DNA of 64,000 bases from JANNOG01 sp031398915 (GCA_031398915.1 JANNOG010000075.1:9605-73604); one strand, 5' to 3'; shown: positions 43,120 to 51,371, numbered from the stretch's first letter. The notes: generated by a model from the letters alone, not told the origin. Translations and numbers: made by a program.

Positions 43120-44345
43120 TTGTTCGCACCCGTGTCGTGACAGTCGATCGGACTCGGCACCGGAATTGCGGCGCGGACCACCCACTCGCCGCCGTGGGGT
43201 GACACGCGCAGGGTGCCGCCGCACAGCGTCACCCGTTCTCGCATCCCGGCGAGGCCGTGGCCGACTCCGGACGGGGGCTGCTGGTGACCCGTCGGGTTCC
43301 TGACGACGAGATGCAACTGTCCGTGGGTGGTCCAATCCATGACGAGTTCCACGTCGGCGTCGGGGGCGTGTCGAAGCGCGTTGGTCAGGCACTCCTGGAT
43401 GACTCGGAAAACCGTCAGGGCGACGCCGGCCGTCACACGTATCGGAGTTCCTCTGACGACCCAGTGAACCCGTTGACCGGAGTGATTCGCGCGCTCGACA
43501 AGACCGGAGACATCGTCCAGGGTCGGTTGTGGTGGCTCCACGGGTACACACTCGGAGTGGTCGTTGACTCCCGTGGTCGTGGTTGTTTCCGGGTCTCGGA
43601 GAACGCCTACCAGCCGCCCGAGTGCGGTCAGGGTTTCGCTGGCTGCTGACGCAGCGTAGGAGAGGGCCTTGGCGGCTTCGTCCGGGTGTCGCGCCATGAC
43701 GTGTTCAGCCGCACGGGACCGAACCAGGATGGCGGACACGTGGTGTGCCACGACGTCGTGCATCTCGCGGGCGATGCGGACCCGCTCGCTGGCTACTGCC
43801 GTCTGTGCCTCGGCCACCCGGAGGCGATCCAACTCGTGGTTCCGGATGCTCAGTTGAGCGAGAGTGTCTCGATACCGTCGCAAGTGCACCCCCAGTTTGA
43901 TCGCCAGGGCGGTCCCGATCGTGGCGAATAACGAGGTACCCAGGTCAACGGGTCGATCCGCCTGGGTGCTCTCGATCATCAATGCGGCATTGACGGCTAC
44001 CGAAACCACGATAAACACCGGTACGGGTCGGAGCCAGCCCTCGGCTGCGATGGTCGACACGAGGACGATGACCAGTGTTGTTATCTCGATACTGGTGTCC
44101 AGGCCGACAGCTGAGGCCCCGATGGTGGCTGCGGTGGCCGCCATCAGGGCGCTGGCCGGGTGGTGGCGCCGAAGCAGTAGGGGTAGTGGTCCGACGATCA
44201 CGGCCATGAGCTGGAGCATGCCGGGCCCGTTGGACACGCCCTGCCAGTCGGCCGCCATCTTGGACAATGCACTCAGCAGGGCCAGGGCGAGGTACCCGAG
44301 CAAGTCCTGACCCCATGCACCGCGCCCCTGCCACCAGCTCGCCAT
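43116..44345 (-). CDS. NarL-type sensor histidine kinase
   Basis: A histidine kinase of about 409 residues with four to five N-terminal membrane segments, a short linker, the HisKA_3 phosphoacceptor motif RIAREMHDVVAHHVSAILVR, and an ATPase domain with N-box VIQECLTNALRHAPDADVEL and G-box SGVGHGLAGMRERV. This is the small DesK/NarX-like type common in actinomycetes. The signal is unknown. The start is uncertain; an in-frame GTG at 44369 would add eight residues and neither has a good ribosome-binding site. Confidence 0.9.
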   Translation of the reverse strand: MASWWQGRGAWGQDLLGYLALALLSALSKMAADWQGVSNGPGMLQLMAVIVGPLPLLLRRHHPASALMAATAATIGASAVGLDTSIEITTLVIVLVSTIAAEGWLRPVPVFIVVSVAVNAALMIESTQADRPVDLGTSLFATIGTALAIKLGVHLRRYRDTLAQLSIRNHELDRLRVAEAQTAVASERVRIAREMHDVVAHHVSAILVRSRAAEHVMARHPDEAAKALSYAASAASETLTALGRLVGVLRDPETTTTTGVNDHSECVPVEPPQPTLDDVSGLVERANHSGQRVHWVVRGTPIRVTAGVALTVFRVIQECLTNALRHAPDADVELVMDWTTHGQLHLVVRNPTGHQQPPSGVGHGLAGMRERVTLCGGTLRVSPHGGEWVVRAAIPVPSPIDCHDTGANK

Positions 44346-44584
44346 GCGCCGGCTTGTCTCGCTGGTCACCGAGGGTGTCGCCGTTCTGTCACGTGATGAG
44401 TGTCTCGCGCCTCGTCGAAGGCAGGCATCATCCCAAAGTTGACGGTTGCCCTCCCTCGCCTCACGGCAGGCACATCGCCGAGACCCACCGCAGACCGTGA
44501 CGGCGGTGGAAAAGGCACGTCGGAGGCGTCGGCGCCTCACGTATGCCGGGCCAGAGTGGTGACGACGGACCAGGACATTCCTGG

Positions 44585-44646
44585 CGTGGGCGGGCGACCA
44601 TACATACGAAAGTTGTATTGCCCGCCCACGATGTAAGCCCTTACAT
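44585..44646. promoter_or_regulatory. Double hairpin/palindrome in the 377-bp gap before the secreted protein gene
   Basis: CGTGGGCGGGC (44585-44595) pairs perfectly with GCCCGCCCACG (44620-44630), and a small inner stem ATACA/TGTAT (44600-44604 and 44614-44618) lies in the loop. Directly abutting is ATGTAAG-CC-CTTACAT (44631-44646), a perfect palindrome with 7-bp arms. A TTGACA at 44646-44651 could be a -35 element, without a clear -10. The rest of the gap 44346-44722 holds no gene that I can support. The block could be a terminator plus an operator, or a mobile-element end. Confidence 0.6.
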
Positions 44647-44722
44647 TGACAGGGCAGTGGCGCCGCTGCACTTCTGCACCATTACCTGACAACGACGTCC
44701 AGCAGTGCCACGAGGAGATGTC

Positions 44723-45856
44723 ATGTGGAATCAGCGCTTCACCCTTCCCAAAATCAATTCGTTTCGAACCGCCGCCGTCGCCCTTTGTGTGGTGGTCTCA
44801 GCGACCGCCTTTGCCGCCGTCAACCCGGCTTCCGCAGATGACGGATGCGGAACTGGTGCCAACCGGGTCGAAAACCTTCCAACCGCTCCGAGGTCATCGA
44901 TGAGGTATCAGATCTGGTCGAGTACCTGTGATGCAAACGCGCGTGCCACCCGAATACGCGATGCCGCCAACCAGTTCGCTAGTTGCGGCATCTTCACCAG
45001 CGCGGGCGCAACGGCGGCGTCGCTTACGCCGATGCTCGGCGAGAGGACTGGCGCCGCGGCCTGGCGCATCCCAGGAGTCATTGCGATCGTGGGTTTCCTT
45101 GCATCTGGCGCGTGCGCTCAACGCGGGTTACAGTTGCAATCAATAGCTAATGAAATACAAGCCGAGAACCAGGCTTGCGGTAATCTGGGAATTATCTACC
45201 AGATAGACACGACAGGGTCCGCGGATGGGTACTCTCAGATTTTGAGTGTGTCGACCCTGGGATGCCAGGGATTCACCGAAGGTGCGAGAGGATTGGGGCA
45301 AGTGAAAATTGTCAAGACTCCCGAGCCCTCGACGGCGCTGCAGACCGCAGGAGCACTGAACCCTGACGCTTTCTGGTGCAGGCAGTCCGGTTACAGCTAT
45401 CTGGAGTCCGCACCGGTGCCTGGCAGAGATCAGATACACGCTCGCTGGACGTTCGTCAAAAGGGATGCGTCCGGAAACACGTACGCCCAACACGACTGGA
45501 ACAATCTGACCGGGAAGTACGACACCTTCATTCAAAATGTGGTGCGTACCTGCAAGGACAAGACGTTGACTGTCACGCAGATCACCCGCAACTTCGGCGG
45601 TGTCGGCAGCCTAAGTCAGCAGGTCTTCACCTACCCGGTCGCGGCGGACGCCAAGGCCAGCTTGGTCAACACCACCACGTGGGGCTGCAACACCACGATC
45701 CAGAATGTCAAGGTCCGGGTAACGTCGTCCGTTCCGGGTTACTCCCGGGATTTCGACCCGACGAACGTCAACACCACCGGTTACAGCAGGCTGTCCGTCG
45801 GCGGGCCATGCCCTGGCGTATTCTGGGAATACGAAGTGAAACTCGCCATCGGCTAG
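44723..45856 (+). CDS. Secreted protein of unknown family, atypical base use
   Basis: A 377-residue exported protein. The signal peptide has a hydrophobic core (AAVALCVVVSATAFAAV) and an Ala-rich cleavage site (NPASADDG). The mature part has about ten Cys, many probably in disulfides, one hydrophobic stretch near residues 105-125 (GVIAIVGFLASGACA), and many Asn/Thr. No domain is recognised. Codons such as ATA, CTA, AAA and GAA are much commoner than in neighbours, which suggests recent acquisition. The ATG has GAGGAG five bases upstream. A strong hairpin follows the stop. Confidence 0.75.
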   Translation: MWNQRFTLPKINSFRTAAVALCVVVSATAFAAVNPASADDGCGTGANRVENLPTAPRSSMRYQIWSSTCDANARATRIRDAANQFASCGIFTSAGATAASLTPMLGERTGAAAWRIPGVIAIVGFLASGACAQRGLQLQSIANEIQAENQACGNLGIIYQIDTTGSADGYSQILSVSTLGCQGFTEGARGLGQVKIVKTPEPSTALQTAGALNPDAFWCRQSGYSYLESAPVPGRDQIHARWTFVKRDASGNTYAQHDWNNLTGKYDTFIQNVVRTCKDKTLTVTQITRNFGGVGSLSQQVFTYPVAADAKASLVNTTTWGCNTTIQNVKVRVTSSVPGYSRDFDPTNVNTTGYSRLSVGGPCPGVFWEYEVKLAIG

Positions 45857-45877
45857 TGACAGACTGGTGAGATATGC

Positions 45878-45912
45878 ACCGGCGGCTGTGGGCGGGTCCC
45901 GCAGCCGCCGGT
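45878..45912. terminator. 11-bp GC hairpin after the secreted protein gene
   Basis: ACCGGCGGCTG (45878-45888) pairs perfectly with CAGCCGCCGGT (45902-45912) around 13 bases, 22 bp after the stop codon. No T-tract follows. The convergent DinB-like gene ends at 46030. Nothing else is seen in 45913-46029. Confidence 0.65.
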
Positions 45913-46029
45913 TCTGCGATCTGGCCCAGGTTCATTCGACGTAATTCGAGGTCAGTTCGATCGTCGGACCCTCACGTCCGAGGCAATCCGCTGGAATCCC
46001 GACTGCTCCGCGGATGCGCGAACTGCGAC

Positions 46030-46599
46030 TCAGTGCGGATCGCGACCGATAAGGGCGATCAGCTTCGTTTGCGGGTCGGCGTCGTCAGGCACTTCTACCT
46101 TGGGTCCGTAGTGGCCGCTGGAGCGCAGCACCTCGTCGTATGGCTGTAACCCGTCGAGCATCATCGCGCAGCGTTGCGGATCGAGGGTCTCGTCCTGGCC
46201 GGTCGCACGGGCCAGGTCCCAGGTGTGGAGGAACACGTCTCCGGTGAAGAACTGCGAGATCGCCTCGGGCAGCGGTGTTTCGCCGATGTGTCGGTCTGCC
46301 AGCACCGTCGCTTGGGAGGCCGGGTCATCGAGAATGGCCTGAACGCCATCGCTCATCGTCAGCCACGCTGCGACCGGGTCGTCATCGACGTTCGGGCCCT
46401 TGGGCAGCGTGACACCCGCGCCGCCGGCGATAAAGCCGGGGAACCACTCGACGAGGTGGCGGACGACGTCGCGTGCCGTCCACCCCGCAACGGGAGACGG
46501 ACGCGCCCACGTCTGGTCGTCTGGCACGCCCTTGACCAGCTCGGTGAAGCGCCCGGCGATCTCGCGGTACTCCTCCGCGGGGGACTGGTTGTCCATCAT
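46030..46599 (-). CDS. TIGR03086-type metal-binding protein (DinB/mycothiol maleylpyruvate isomerase-like)
   Basis: A 189-residue helical-bundle protein. The N-terminal pattern QSPAEEYREIAGRFTELVKG, WARPSPVAGWTARDVVRHLV (His) and the later FFTGDVFLHTWDLARATGQD (His, Asp) are the metal-binding signature of the DinB-like TIGR03086 group. Related proteins use mycothiol or act in resistance; the function of this member is unknown. The ATG at 46599 follows GAGGAGGGAG. Confidence 0.88.
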   Translation of the reverse strand: MMDNQSPAEEYREIAGRFTELVKGVPDDQTWARPSPVAGWTARDVVRHLVEWFPGFIAGGAGVTLPKGPNVDDDPVAAWLTMSDGVQAILDDPASQATVLADRHIGETPLPEAISQFFTGDVFLHTWDLARATGQDETLDPQRCAMMLDGLQPYDEVLRSSGHYGPKVEVPDDADPQTKLIALIGRDPH

Positions 46600-46636
46600 G
46601 ACGGCTCCCTCCTCACTGGGTGACGGCTTCGGGACC

Positions 46637-46783
46637 TCACCGGTTGAGGACTTCAAGGACGGTGTCCACGGTGAACTGCTTTCGCAGTTTGTCCGCGAGC
46701 TGTGACTCCAGCGTGATACCGCTCGGCGTGAGTTGCCTCAGGCTTCGCCCCTCGGCGCGCCACAGCCTGGCCTCCAGCGTCAT
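46637..46783 (-). CDS. 48-aa hypothetical peptide
   Basis: A short frame from ATG 46783 with protein-like composition: LEARLWRAEGRSLRQLTP, then LADKLRKQFTVDTVLEVLNR. The reading frame stays open and protein-like upstream to about 46950 without a start codon, so it may be the tail of a larger, degraded gene. It lies just downstream of the broken resolvase-like gene. There is no clear ribosome-binding site. Not recognised. Confidence 0.35.
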   Translation of the reverse strand: MTLEARLWRAEGRSLRQLTPSGITLESQLADKLRKQFTVDTVLEVLNR

Positions 46784-46890
46784 GGGCCGAGTCTGGCCGT
46801 CGGCGGGTGTGGTGCCGACGGGCCTGAGGAGGACTGTGCCGGGGGTCGCTGCATCCTGGTGGGGTCCGTGACGAGCAGACAGCTCGGGCG

Positions 46891-47243
46891 TCAGGTGCTG
46901 GCCGACTGGTCGGGCGCGGTCGTGAAGGCGGCGGATAGCACGGGGACGTCAGCGCCTTCGGCGATCCGTCGCTGGGTGGGCGTTGGGTTTCCGGGTCGCG
47001 GCCCAGGTGGATCCAGTCCGGCACGATGACGGCGACGATCACCGTGAAGGACGCCGCCTCGATGAGCGATTCCAGGGCGATAAGCCTTGGCATGTCGGCG
47101 GCATCGACGAAGACCCGTGCGAGGGCGAATCCCTCACCCTCGGCGAAGTCGTCCAGCGTCTTGCGGGTCGATGCGTCAGGCCGGATGAACCCAGCCCGGG
47201 TAAGAACCATCTGCGCGTAGCCGAAGACAACGGGCCGGATCAC
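46891..47243 (-). pseudogene. Small resolvase-like gene disrupted by an 11-nt near-duplication
   Basis: From ATG 47243 the frame reads PVVFGYAQMVLTRAGFI, FAEGEGFALARVFVDAADMP and VIVPDWIHLGRDPETQR, then turns into Pro/Arg-rich nonsense. After removing 11 bases the frame continues RIAEGADVPVLSAAFTTAPD to a stop at 46891-46893. On the plus strand, cgctgggt at 46970-46977 and cgttgggt at 46981-46988 are an 11-nt-spaced near-duplicate that explains the shift. The restored product is 113 residues and resembles the catalytically inactive resolvase N-terminal-like proteins of actinomycetes; no catalytic Ser motif is evident. The family call is tentative. Confidence 0.6.
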
Positions 47244-47633
47244 GACGGCACTGACACGTCAGGTCTATCCATGGCGCTGGCACCTCGATGGTGGTCGGGA
47301 CGCCACATAACTCCGTGGCGCGGAGGGCGAGTCGGTGATGAGCGCCGGGACGAGGTGATTGGTCGCCCGTCCCGGCGCCGTGCTTCTACTGTTTCGCCGT
47401 CGCCTCGGGAGGACTACGTAGTTGGCACGAAGTCCATCCGAAGTGCGTGCGCATGAGGCTCACCGGTGAGCCTTGCCCTCGATGACATGCAGGTTGGCGA
47501 CCCTTCAGCGTGCCGGCAATGGCGCGCTGGCGGCTTGCGGGTGCCGCCTACGCTCCCGACGGTCAGGGTGATCAAGGCACGTCAACGGCTACCCTGTGGC
47601 CTGTACACCTCAGGTGGGAGGTCCTCGGTCGCC
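47244..47633. other. 390-bp intergenic region with one hairpin
   Basis: Between the divergent resolvase-like and HTH/TPR genes. The only clear structure is an 11-bp perfect inverted repeat, GCGCCGGGACG (47342-47352) and CGTCCCGGCGC (47368-47378), followed by a pyrimidine-rich stretch, possibly a terminator on the plus strand. A GGGAGG at 47615-47620 lies rather far from the HTH start. I see no gene in it. Confidence 0.5.
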
Positions 47634-49091
47634 ATGGTTACGCAGTGGACAGGCCATGAGACGAGGCTGCTTCGTCGGGCCTTGCGGATGACCATCGCGG
47701 AGTTCGCAGACCGCTTGGGTGTGAGCACAAGGGCCGTAGACAACTGGGAGGCTCGCGGCTCCACTATTCAACCGCGGGCGGAGTTGCAGCGTGCGCTGGA
47801 CACCGCACTCGCCCAAGCCGAACCGGCTGCCAAGAGTCGGCTGGCCGCCCACGTGGCCGGTGTTGGTCCGTTACCCACCATGCTTGGAGTGGCCAGGGCA
47901 AGTGGAGGGGTCCCACCAATTCTGTCCGGCGTGGCGACTCTGCCTGATGACGTTCTTCGACAGGTGATGGCTGCGGCTCCCGGCGGATCGCCGCAGGGTG
48001 TTTGGGCGCTGACCGAGGCTGTGGAGATGGCGAGCAACCTGACTGTGGCAGACCTCGTCCTCACACGCCGCGAGCTGACCCGCATGACTGCGTCCGTCAC
48101 GATCGGAGCCGCTGTCGGGGGGCCGAACCTGCCGTTCACCAATCTTGACGATCAGTCCCGATCGCCTTCTAGAGCCGGCGTGGGCGCCGCGGAGATCGAC
48201 CAGCTTGAGACAGCAGCTGAGGTGTTTCGGTCGTGGGACGACACGATTGGAGGTGGGCTCCGACGCAAGGCGGTGATCGGTCAGCTTCATGAGGTAGCCG
48301 ATCTCGTCACCGGTCGCGTCTCTCTCGACATCAGGGGGCGACTCTTCGTCGTGCTCGCTGGGTTGTCGGAAACGGCGGCCATGATGTCGTGGGACATCGG
48401 GCTCCAGGGATCCGCATGGCAGTACTACGCACTTGCTTACCGTTTTGCTCGGCTTGGCGATGATTCGGACTTTGCTGCCAATATCCTCGCGGCCATGGCT
48501 CGCCAGCTCCTCTATGCCGGAAAGGCCAGCGAGGCTCTGGACCTGGTCCAAATGGCCCTTAACCATACTCGTTCGCATAGCAGCCCGGCATTGCTATCGA
48601 TGCTGTGTGTCCGTGAGGCGTGGGCGCATTCCTCGCTCGGCGACATTGATCAGTTCCGCCGTTGTATCGACGCGGGCTTCGAGGAATTGAACAAGGTCGA
48701 CAGGTGTAGCGAACCATCATGGATTGCGTACTTCGACCAGGCAGAGATGCACGGAACCATCGGTGGACGGCTGTTGGAGATGGCTCGAGTGGACCCGAGC
48801 TTTGCCGACGAGGCATGCGACTCGATCACGCAGGCCATCCGGACTCGACGACCGGATCGGTTGCGTAGCCTCGCTCTGGATCAGCTGGGCTTGGCTGAAG
48901 CCTTAGTTATCGGTGGTCACGCCGACGAAGCTGTGCGTGTGGGTGGCCAGGCCTTGGACGCAGTTGAGCGGACGCCGTCCGACAGGGTCAAGAACCTGTT
49001 GACCGAGTTTCAGGCCAGCATCCAGGCGCCGGTGCAAGCCGCCGGACTCAGTGGTCTCCGTGACCGCGTGGAGGGCCTGACGCGTGCGTGA
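47634..49091 (+). CDS. Helix-turn-helix regulator with TPR-like C-terminal repeats
   Basis: A 485-residue protein. The N-terminal XRE-type DNA-binding domain reads LLRRALRMTIAEFADRLGVS then TRAVDNWEARGS. From about residue 200 it is all alpha-helical with TPR-like repeats (SAWQYYALAYRFARLGDDSD, LLYAGKASEALDLVQMALNH, ALLSMLCVREAWAHSSLGDI). Such HTH-TPR proteins are frequent in actinomycetes. The ATG at 47634 is used because the DNA-binding domain begins directly after it; the frame is open to 47466. Its stop overlaps the start of the SLOG-like gene. Codon bias is weaker than in the flanking core genes. Confidence 0.85.
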   Translation: MVTQWTGHETRLLRRALRMTIAEFADRLGVSTRAVDNWEARGSTIQPRAELQRALDTALAQAEPAAKSRLAAHVAGVGPLPTMLGVARASGGVPPILSGVATLPDDVLRQVMAAAPGGSPQGVWALTEAVEMASNLTVADLVLTRRELTRMTASVTIGAAVGGPNLPFTNLDDQSRSPSRAGVGAAEIDQLETAAEVFRSWDDTIGGGLRRKAVIGQLHEVADLVTGRVSLDIRGRLFVVLAGLSETAAMMSWDIGLQGSAWQYYALAYRFARLGDDSDFAANILAAMARQLLYAGKASEALDLVQMALNHTRSHSSPALLSMLCVREAWAHSSLGDIDQFRRCIDAGFEELNKVDRCSEPSWIAYFDQAEMHGTIGGRLLEMARVDPSFADEACDSITQAIRTRRPDRLRSLALDQLGLAEALVIGGHADEAVRVGGQALDAVERTPSDRVKNLLTEFQASIQAPVQAAGLSGLRDRVEGLTRA

Positions 49092-49608
49092 CGTCATCAC
49101 CCGGGCGCCCGGGGACAGTCGGATTCGGATCGGGATCACGGGGCATATGAACCTCAGCGATGCGACGACCGCTCTGGTCGCCCGCCATATCAGTCAGGTC
49201 CTGGTGCCGCTGGCGCCTGACGGCATTGTCGGCGTCAGTTGCCTCGCCAGAGGAGCCGATTCGATCTTCGCGGCTCAGGTCCTAGAGGCTGGTGGAGAAC
49301 TCGAGGTCATTCTTCCAGCATCAAGCTATCGGGTGACGAAGGTGAAACCAGAGGATCGCCCTCTCTTTGACAACCTCGTGTCACTCGCACGCAATGTCGT
49401 GGTGATGCCCTTTGACGACAGCTCACGGCAGGCGTATGAGGCCGCCAACAATGCCCTGCTCGAACGTATCGACCGCCTAATGGCCGTGTGGGACGGAAAG
49501 TCCTCCGTGGATCAAGGAGGCACGGCGGCGGTTGTTGGCAACGCTCGCGACCTGGGCATTCCGGTGGAGATTATCTGGCCGCCGGGGGCGGAACGCGTCT
49601 CGCAGTGA
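49084..49608 (+). CDS. SLOG-like (Rossmann-type nucleotide-binding) protein
   Basis: A 174-residue protein. The N-terminal RIRIGITGHMNLSDATTALV, the Ser/Gly-Ala-Asp loop VSCLARGADSIFA, the acidic strand ELEVILPASSYR and the final DGKSSVDQGGTAAVVGNARD match the general layout of SLOG/DprA-LOG-type domains that bind nucleotide-derived ligands. No enzyme activity can be assigned. It overlaps the HTH/TPR gene upstream by eight bases and the 69-aa gene downstream by four. The arrangement suggests that the SLOG protein senses or makes a nucleotide signal. The family call comes from motif resemblance only. Confidence 0.7.
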   Translation: MRDVITRAPGDSRIRIGITGHMNLSDATTALVARHISQVLVPLAPDGIVGVSCLARGADSIFAAQVLEAGGELEVILPASSYRVTKVKPEDRPLFDNLVSLARNVVVMPFDDSSRQAYEAANNALLERIDRLMAVWDGKSSVDQGGTAAVVGNARDLGIPVEIIWPPGAERVSQ

Positions 49609-49814
49609 AGGCCAACCCGCCAGCACTGGGCGAGGCAGATGAGGCCGTGCGCTTGCTCATCGAAGCAACCAGCCTTACGCAGACCGCGTACTCGCAGCGG
49701 AACGTGAATAGAATCCTCGAAGTGAGGCGACAAATACCCGCGAAGGTCGCTGACGTGGTGGTGGTCGATGAGCGGCTCGAGGGACTCGCGCCCACTGGGT
49801 ACGTGATCCGATGA
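49605..49814 (+). CDS. 69-aa hypothetical protein of the SLOG operon
   Basis: A GTG start overlaps the SLOG-like stop (GTGA) and the stop overlaps the SDR start (ATGA), so it is coupled on both sides and very likely real. The sequence is helical and hydrophilic at first (GEADEAVRLLIEATSLTQTA), then has a beta-like stretch VADVVVVDERLEGLAPTGYV. No domain is recognised. Confidence 0.7.
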   Translation: MKANPPALGEADEAVRLLIEATSLTQTAYSQRNVNRILEVRRQIPAKVADVVVVDERLEGLAPTGYVIR

Positions 49815-50539
49815 GTGGGGTCTCATTGCGGGGGGTGCGGCCCTCGCGTGTCGCTGTCGTCACAGGAGCCAACCGGGGGCTGGGGCGAGCGATTGCGGAA
49901 GGGCTCGCACGTAGTGGCCTTCATGTCGTCATCGCGGCCAGGAACGAGTCGGCGGCCGACGACGTGGCCGGCGAGTTGACGTCTGCCGGTTTGGCAGCCT
50001 CGGCCCATGCTTTGGACGTCACCGATCCGGCGAGTGTGGTCCGTGCCATGCGTGACACAGCGAAGCAACTGGGGCGGTTGGACGTCCTCGTCAACAACGC
50101 GGGGATCGCGATTGACGGTGGGCAGGCAGCGGCCGGTCCAGACTTCGAGAAGGTCCGAGCCTGCCTGGAAACCAATCTGCTCGGAGCGTGGCGTTGCGTG
50201 AGCGCTGCCGTCCCGGAGATGACGCGCAACGGCTATGGACGCATAGTCGACATCACCAGCCATCTCGGATCGTTGGCGACGATGGCTGACACGAATGTGT
50301 CTTACCGGGTGTCCAAAGCCGCGCTCAACGCCTTGACCCGGGTGCTGGCCGCCGAACTGGCGGGAGCCGGCATCCTCGTTAACGCGGCGTCACCGGGACG
50401 CGTGGCTACACGTCTCGCCTACGGCGAGACTATCCGGACGCCCACGGAAGGCGCGGACACCGCGATCTGGTTAGCCACCCTGCCGGACAACGGCCCAACC
50501 GGCGGCCTGTTTGCCGATCGGCGTCCGCTCGACTGGTGA
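49811..50539 (+). CDS. Short-chain dehydrogenase/reductase of the SLOG operon
   Basis: A 242-residue classical SDR: VAVVTGANRGLGRAIAEGLA, VLVNNAGIAIDGG, and the catalytic region DITSHLGSLATMADTNVSYR followed by VSKAALNALTR. Arg in AARNES after the second strand favours NADP(H). It is the fourth gene of the coupled operon. Its reaction is unknown; an SDR may modify or destroy a signal made by the operon. Confidence 0.9.
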   Translation: MSGVSLRGVRPSRVAVVTGANRGLGRAIAEGLARSGLHVVIAARNESAADDVAGELTSAGLAASAHALDVTDPASVVRAMRDTAKQLGRLDVLVNNAGIAIDGGQAAAGPDFEKVRACLETNLLGAWRCVSAAVPEMTRNGYGRIVDITSHLGSLATMADTNVSYRVSKAALNALTRVLAAELAGAGILVNAASPGRVATRLAYGETIRTPTEGADTAIWLATLPDNGPTGGLFADRRPLDW

Positions 50540-50555
50540 CGCCTGCAGACTTCAC

Positions 50556-50597
50556 CAGGCGGGCGCGCAGTCCTCACCGTCTCCTAGGACCCGCCTG
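50556..50597. terminator. Possible terminator after the SLOG operon
   Basis: CAGGCGGG (50556-50563) pairs with CCCGCCTG (50590-50597) around 26 bases, 17 bp after the SDR stop. It is a moderate stem without a T-tract. Nothing else is recognised in 50598-50763. Confidence 0.4.
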
Positions 50598-50776
50598 CCG
50601 TGACGCAACCCCGGCGGTATGGCTGTTGGCCAGGAATCGGTCGGTGAGGCTATCGCGGGCAGACCGTCCTGCCTGATTCTTTCGAGATGGTGAACGGACC
50701 CGGCCGAACCTGAACACCCTTCCGAGATGCTGACACTGTGACCTCAGTGTCAGCCATCCATCGAAGGGGAGTACCA

Positions 50777-51358
50777 GTGAATCGGGCCGGCTCCATGATC
50801 GGCGGTCTCGCCGTCACCATCGCCACGCTCCTGATCGTCTCCGCATGCGGGGGGACGTCCGGCTCGGCGTCATCGCAGGCAGCGGTCACATCGACCTCAA
50901 CCGAGGAGTCGATGACGGACGAGTCGGTGACCGAGGAGTCGCCGGACGCTGCGGCCGGGGTCGACCTCGACTTCACCGCGACCACCCTCGACGGTGCGAC
51001 GTTCGAGGGCGCCACCCTGGCCGGGGAGCCCGCGCTGTTGTGGTTCTGGGCTCCCTGGTGTCCCACCTGCGCCGGTCAGGCGGACCACATCAGCGAGGTC
51101 GCCGACACCTACGCGGGCAAGGTGAACGTGGTCGGGGTCGTGGGACTGGATCAGGCCGACGCCATGCGCACGTTCGTCGAGGATCGTGGGGTCGACAACT
51201 TCGTCCACCTCTCCGACGAGGCCGGCGTCGTGTGGCAGCGGTTCGGTATCACGTCCCAGAGCACCTACGTCGTCCTGGATGCCGACGGTGTCGTCGTGGC
51301 GCAGGGCGTCCTCAGCGAGGACGATCTCGACCAGGCCGTGTCGGACGCGCTGGCCTGA
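50777..51358 (+). CDS. TlpA/DsbE-like thiol-disulfide lipoprotein
   Basis: A 193-residue thioredoxin-fold protein. The lipobox is VSAC, followed by a Ser/Thr/Glu-rich linker of 40 residues. The active site is FWAPWCPTCAGQADH, with the cis-Pro region QSTYVVLDADG. The GTG at 50777 follows AAGGGGAG; an upstream GTG at 50738 would give an odd N-terminus. It is the extracytoplasmic partner of the CcdA-like protein encoded 14 bp downstream, probably for disulfide reduction in cytochrome c maturation or protein folding. Confidence 0.9.
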   Translation: MNRAGSMIGGLAVTIATLLIVSACGGTSGSASSQAAVTSTSTEESMTDESVTEESPDAAAGVDLDFTATTLDGATFEGATLAGEPALLWFWAPWCPTCAGQADHISEVADTYAGKVNVVGVVGLDQADAMRTFVEDRGVDNFVHLSDEAGVVWQRFGITSQSTYVVLDADGVVVAQGVLSEDDLDQAVSDALA

Positions 51359-51371
51359 TCGAACCCCGCCG

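Noticed and set aside
45874..46149. 91-codon plus-strand frame after the secreted protein gene
   Set aside because: It begins inside the hairpin and runs antisense to the 3' end of the DinB-like gene; it looks like a shadow.
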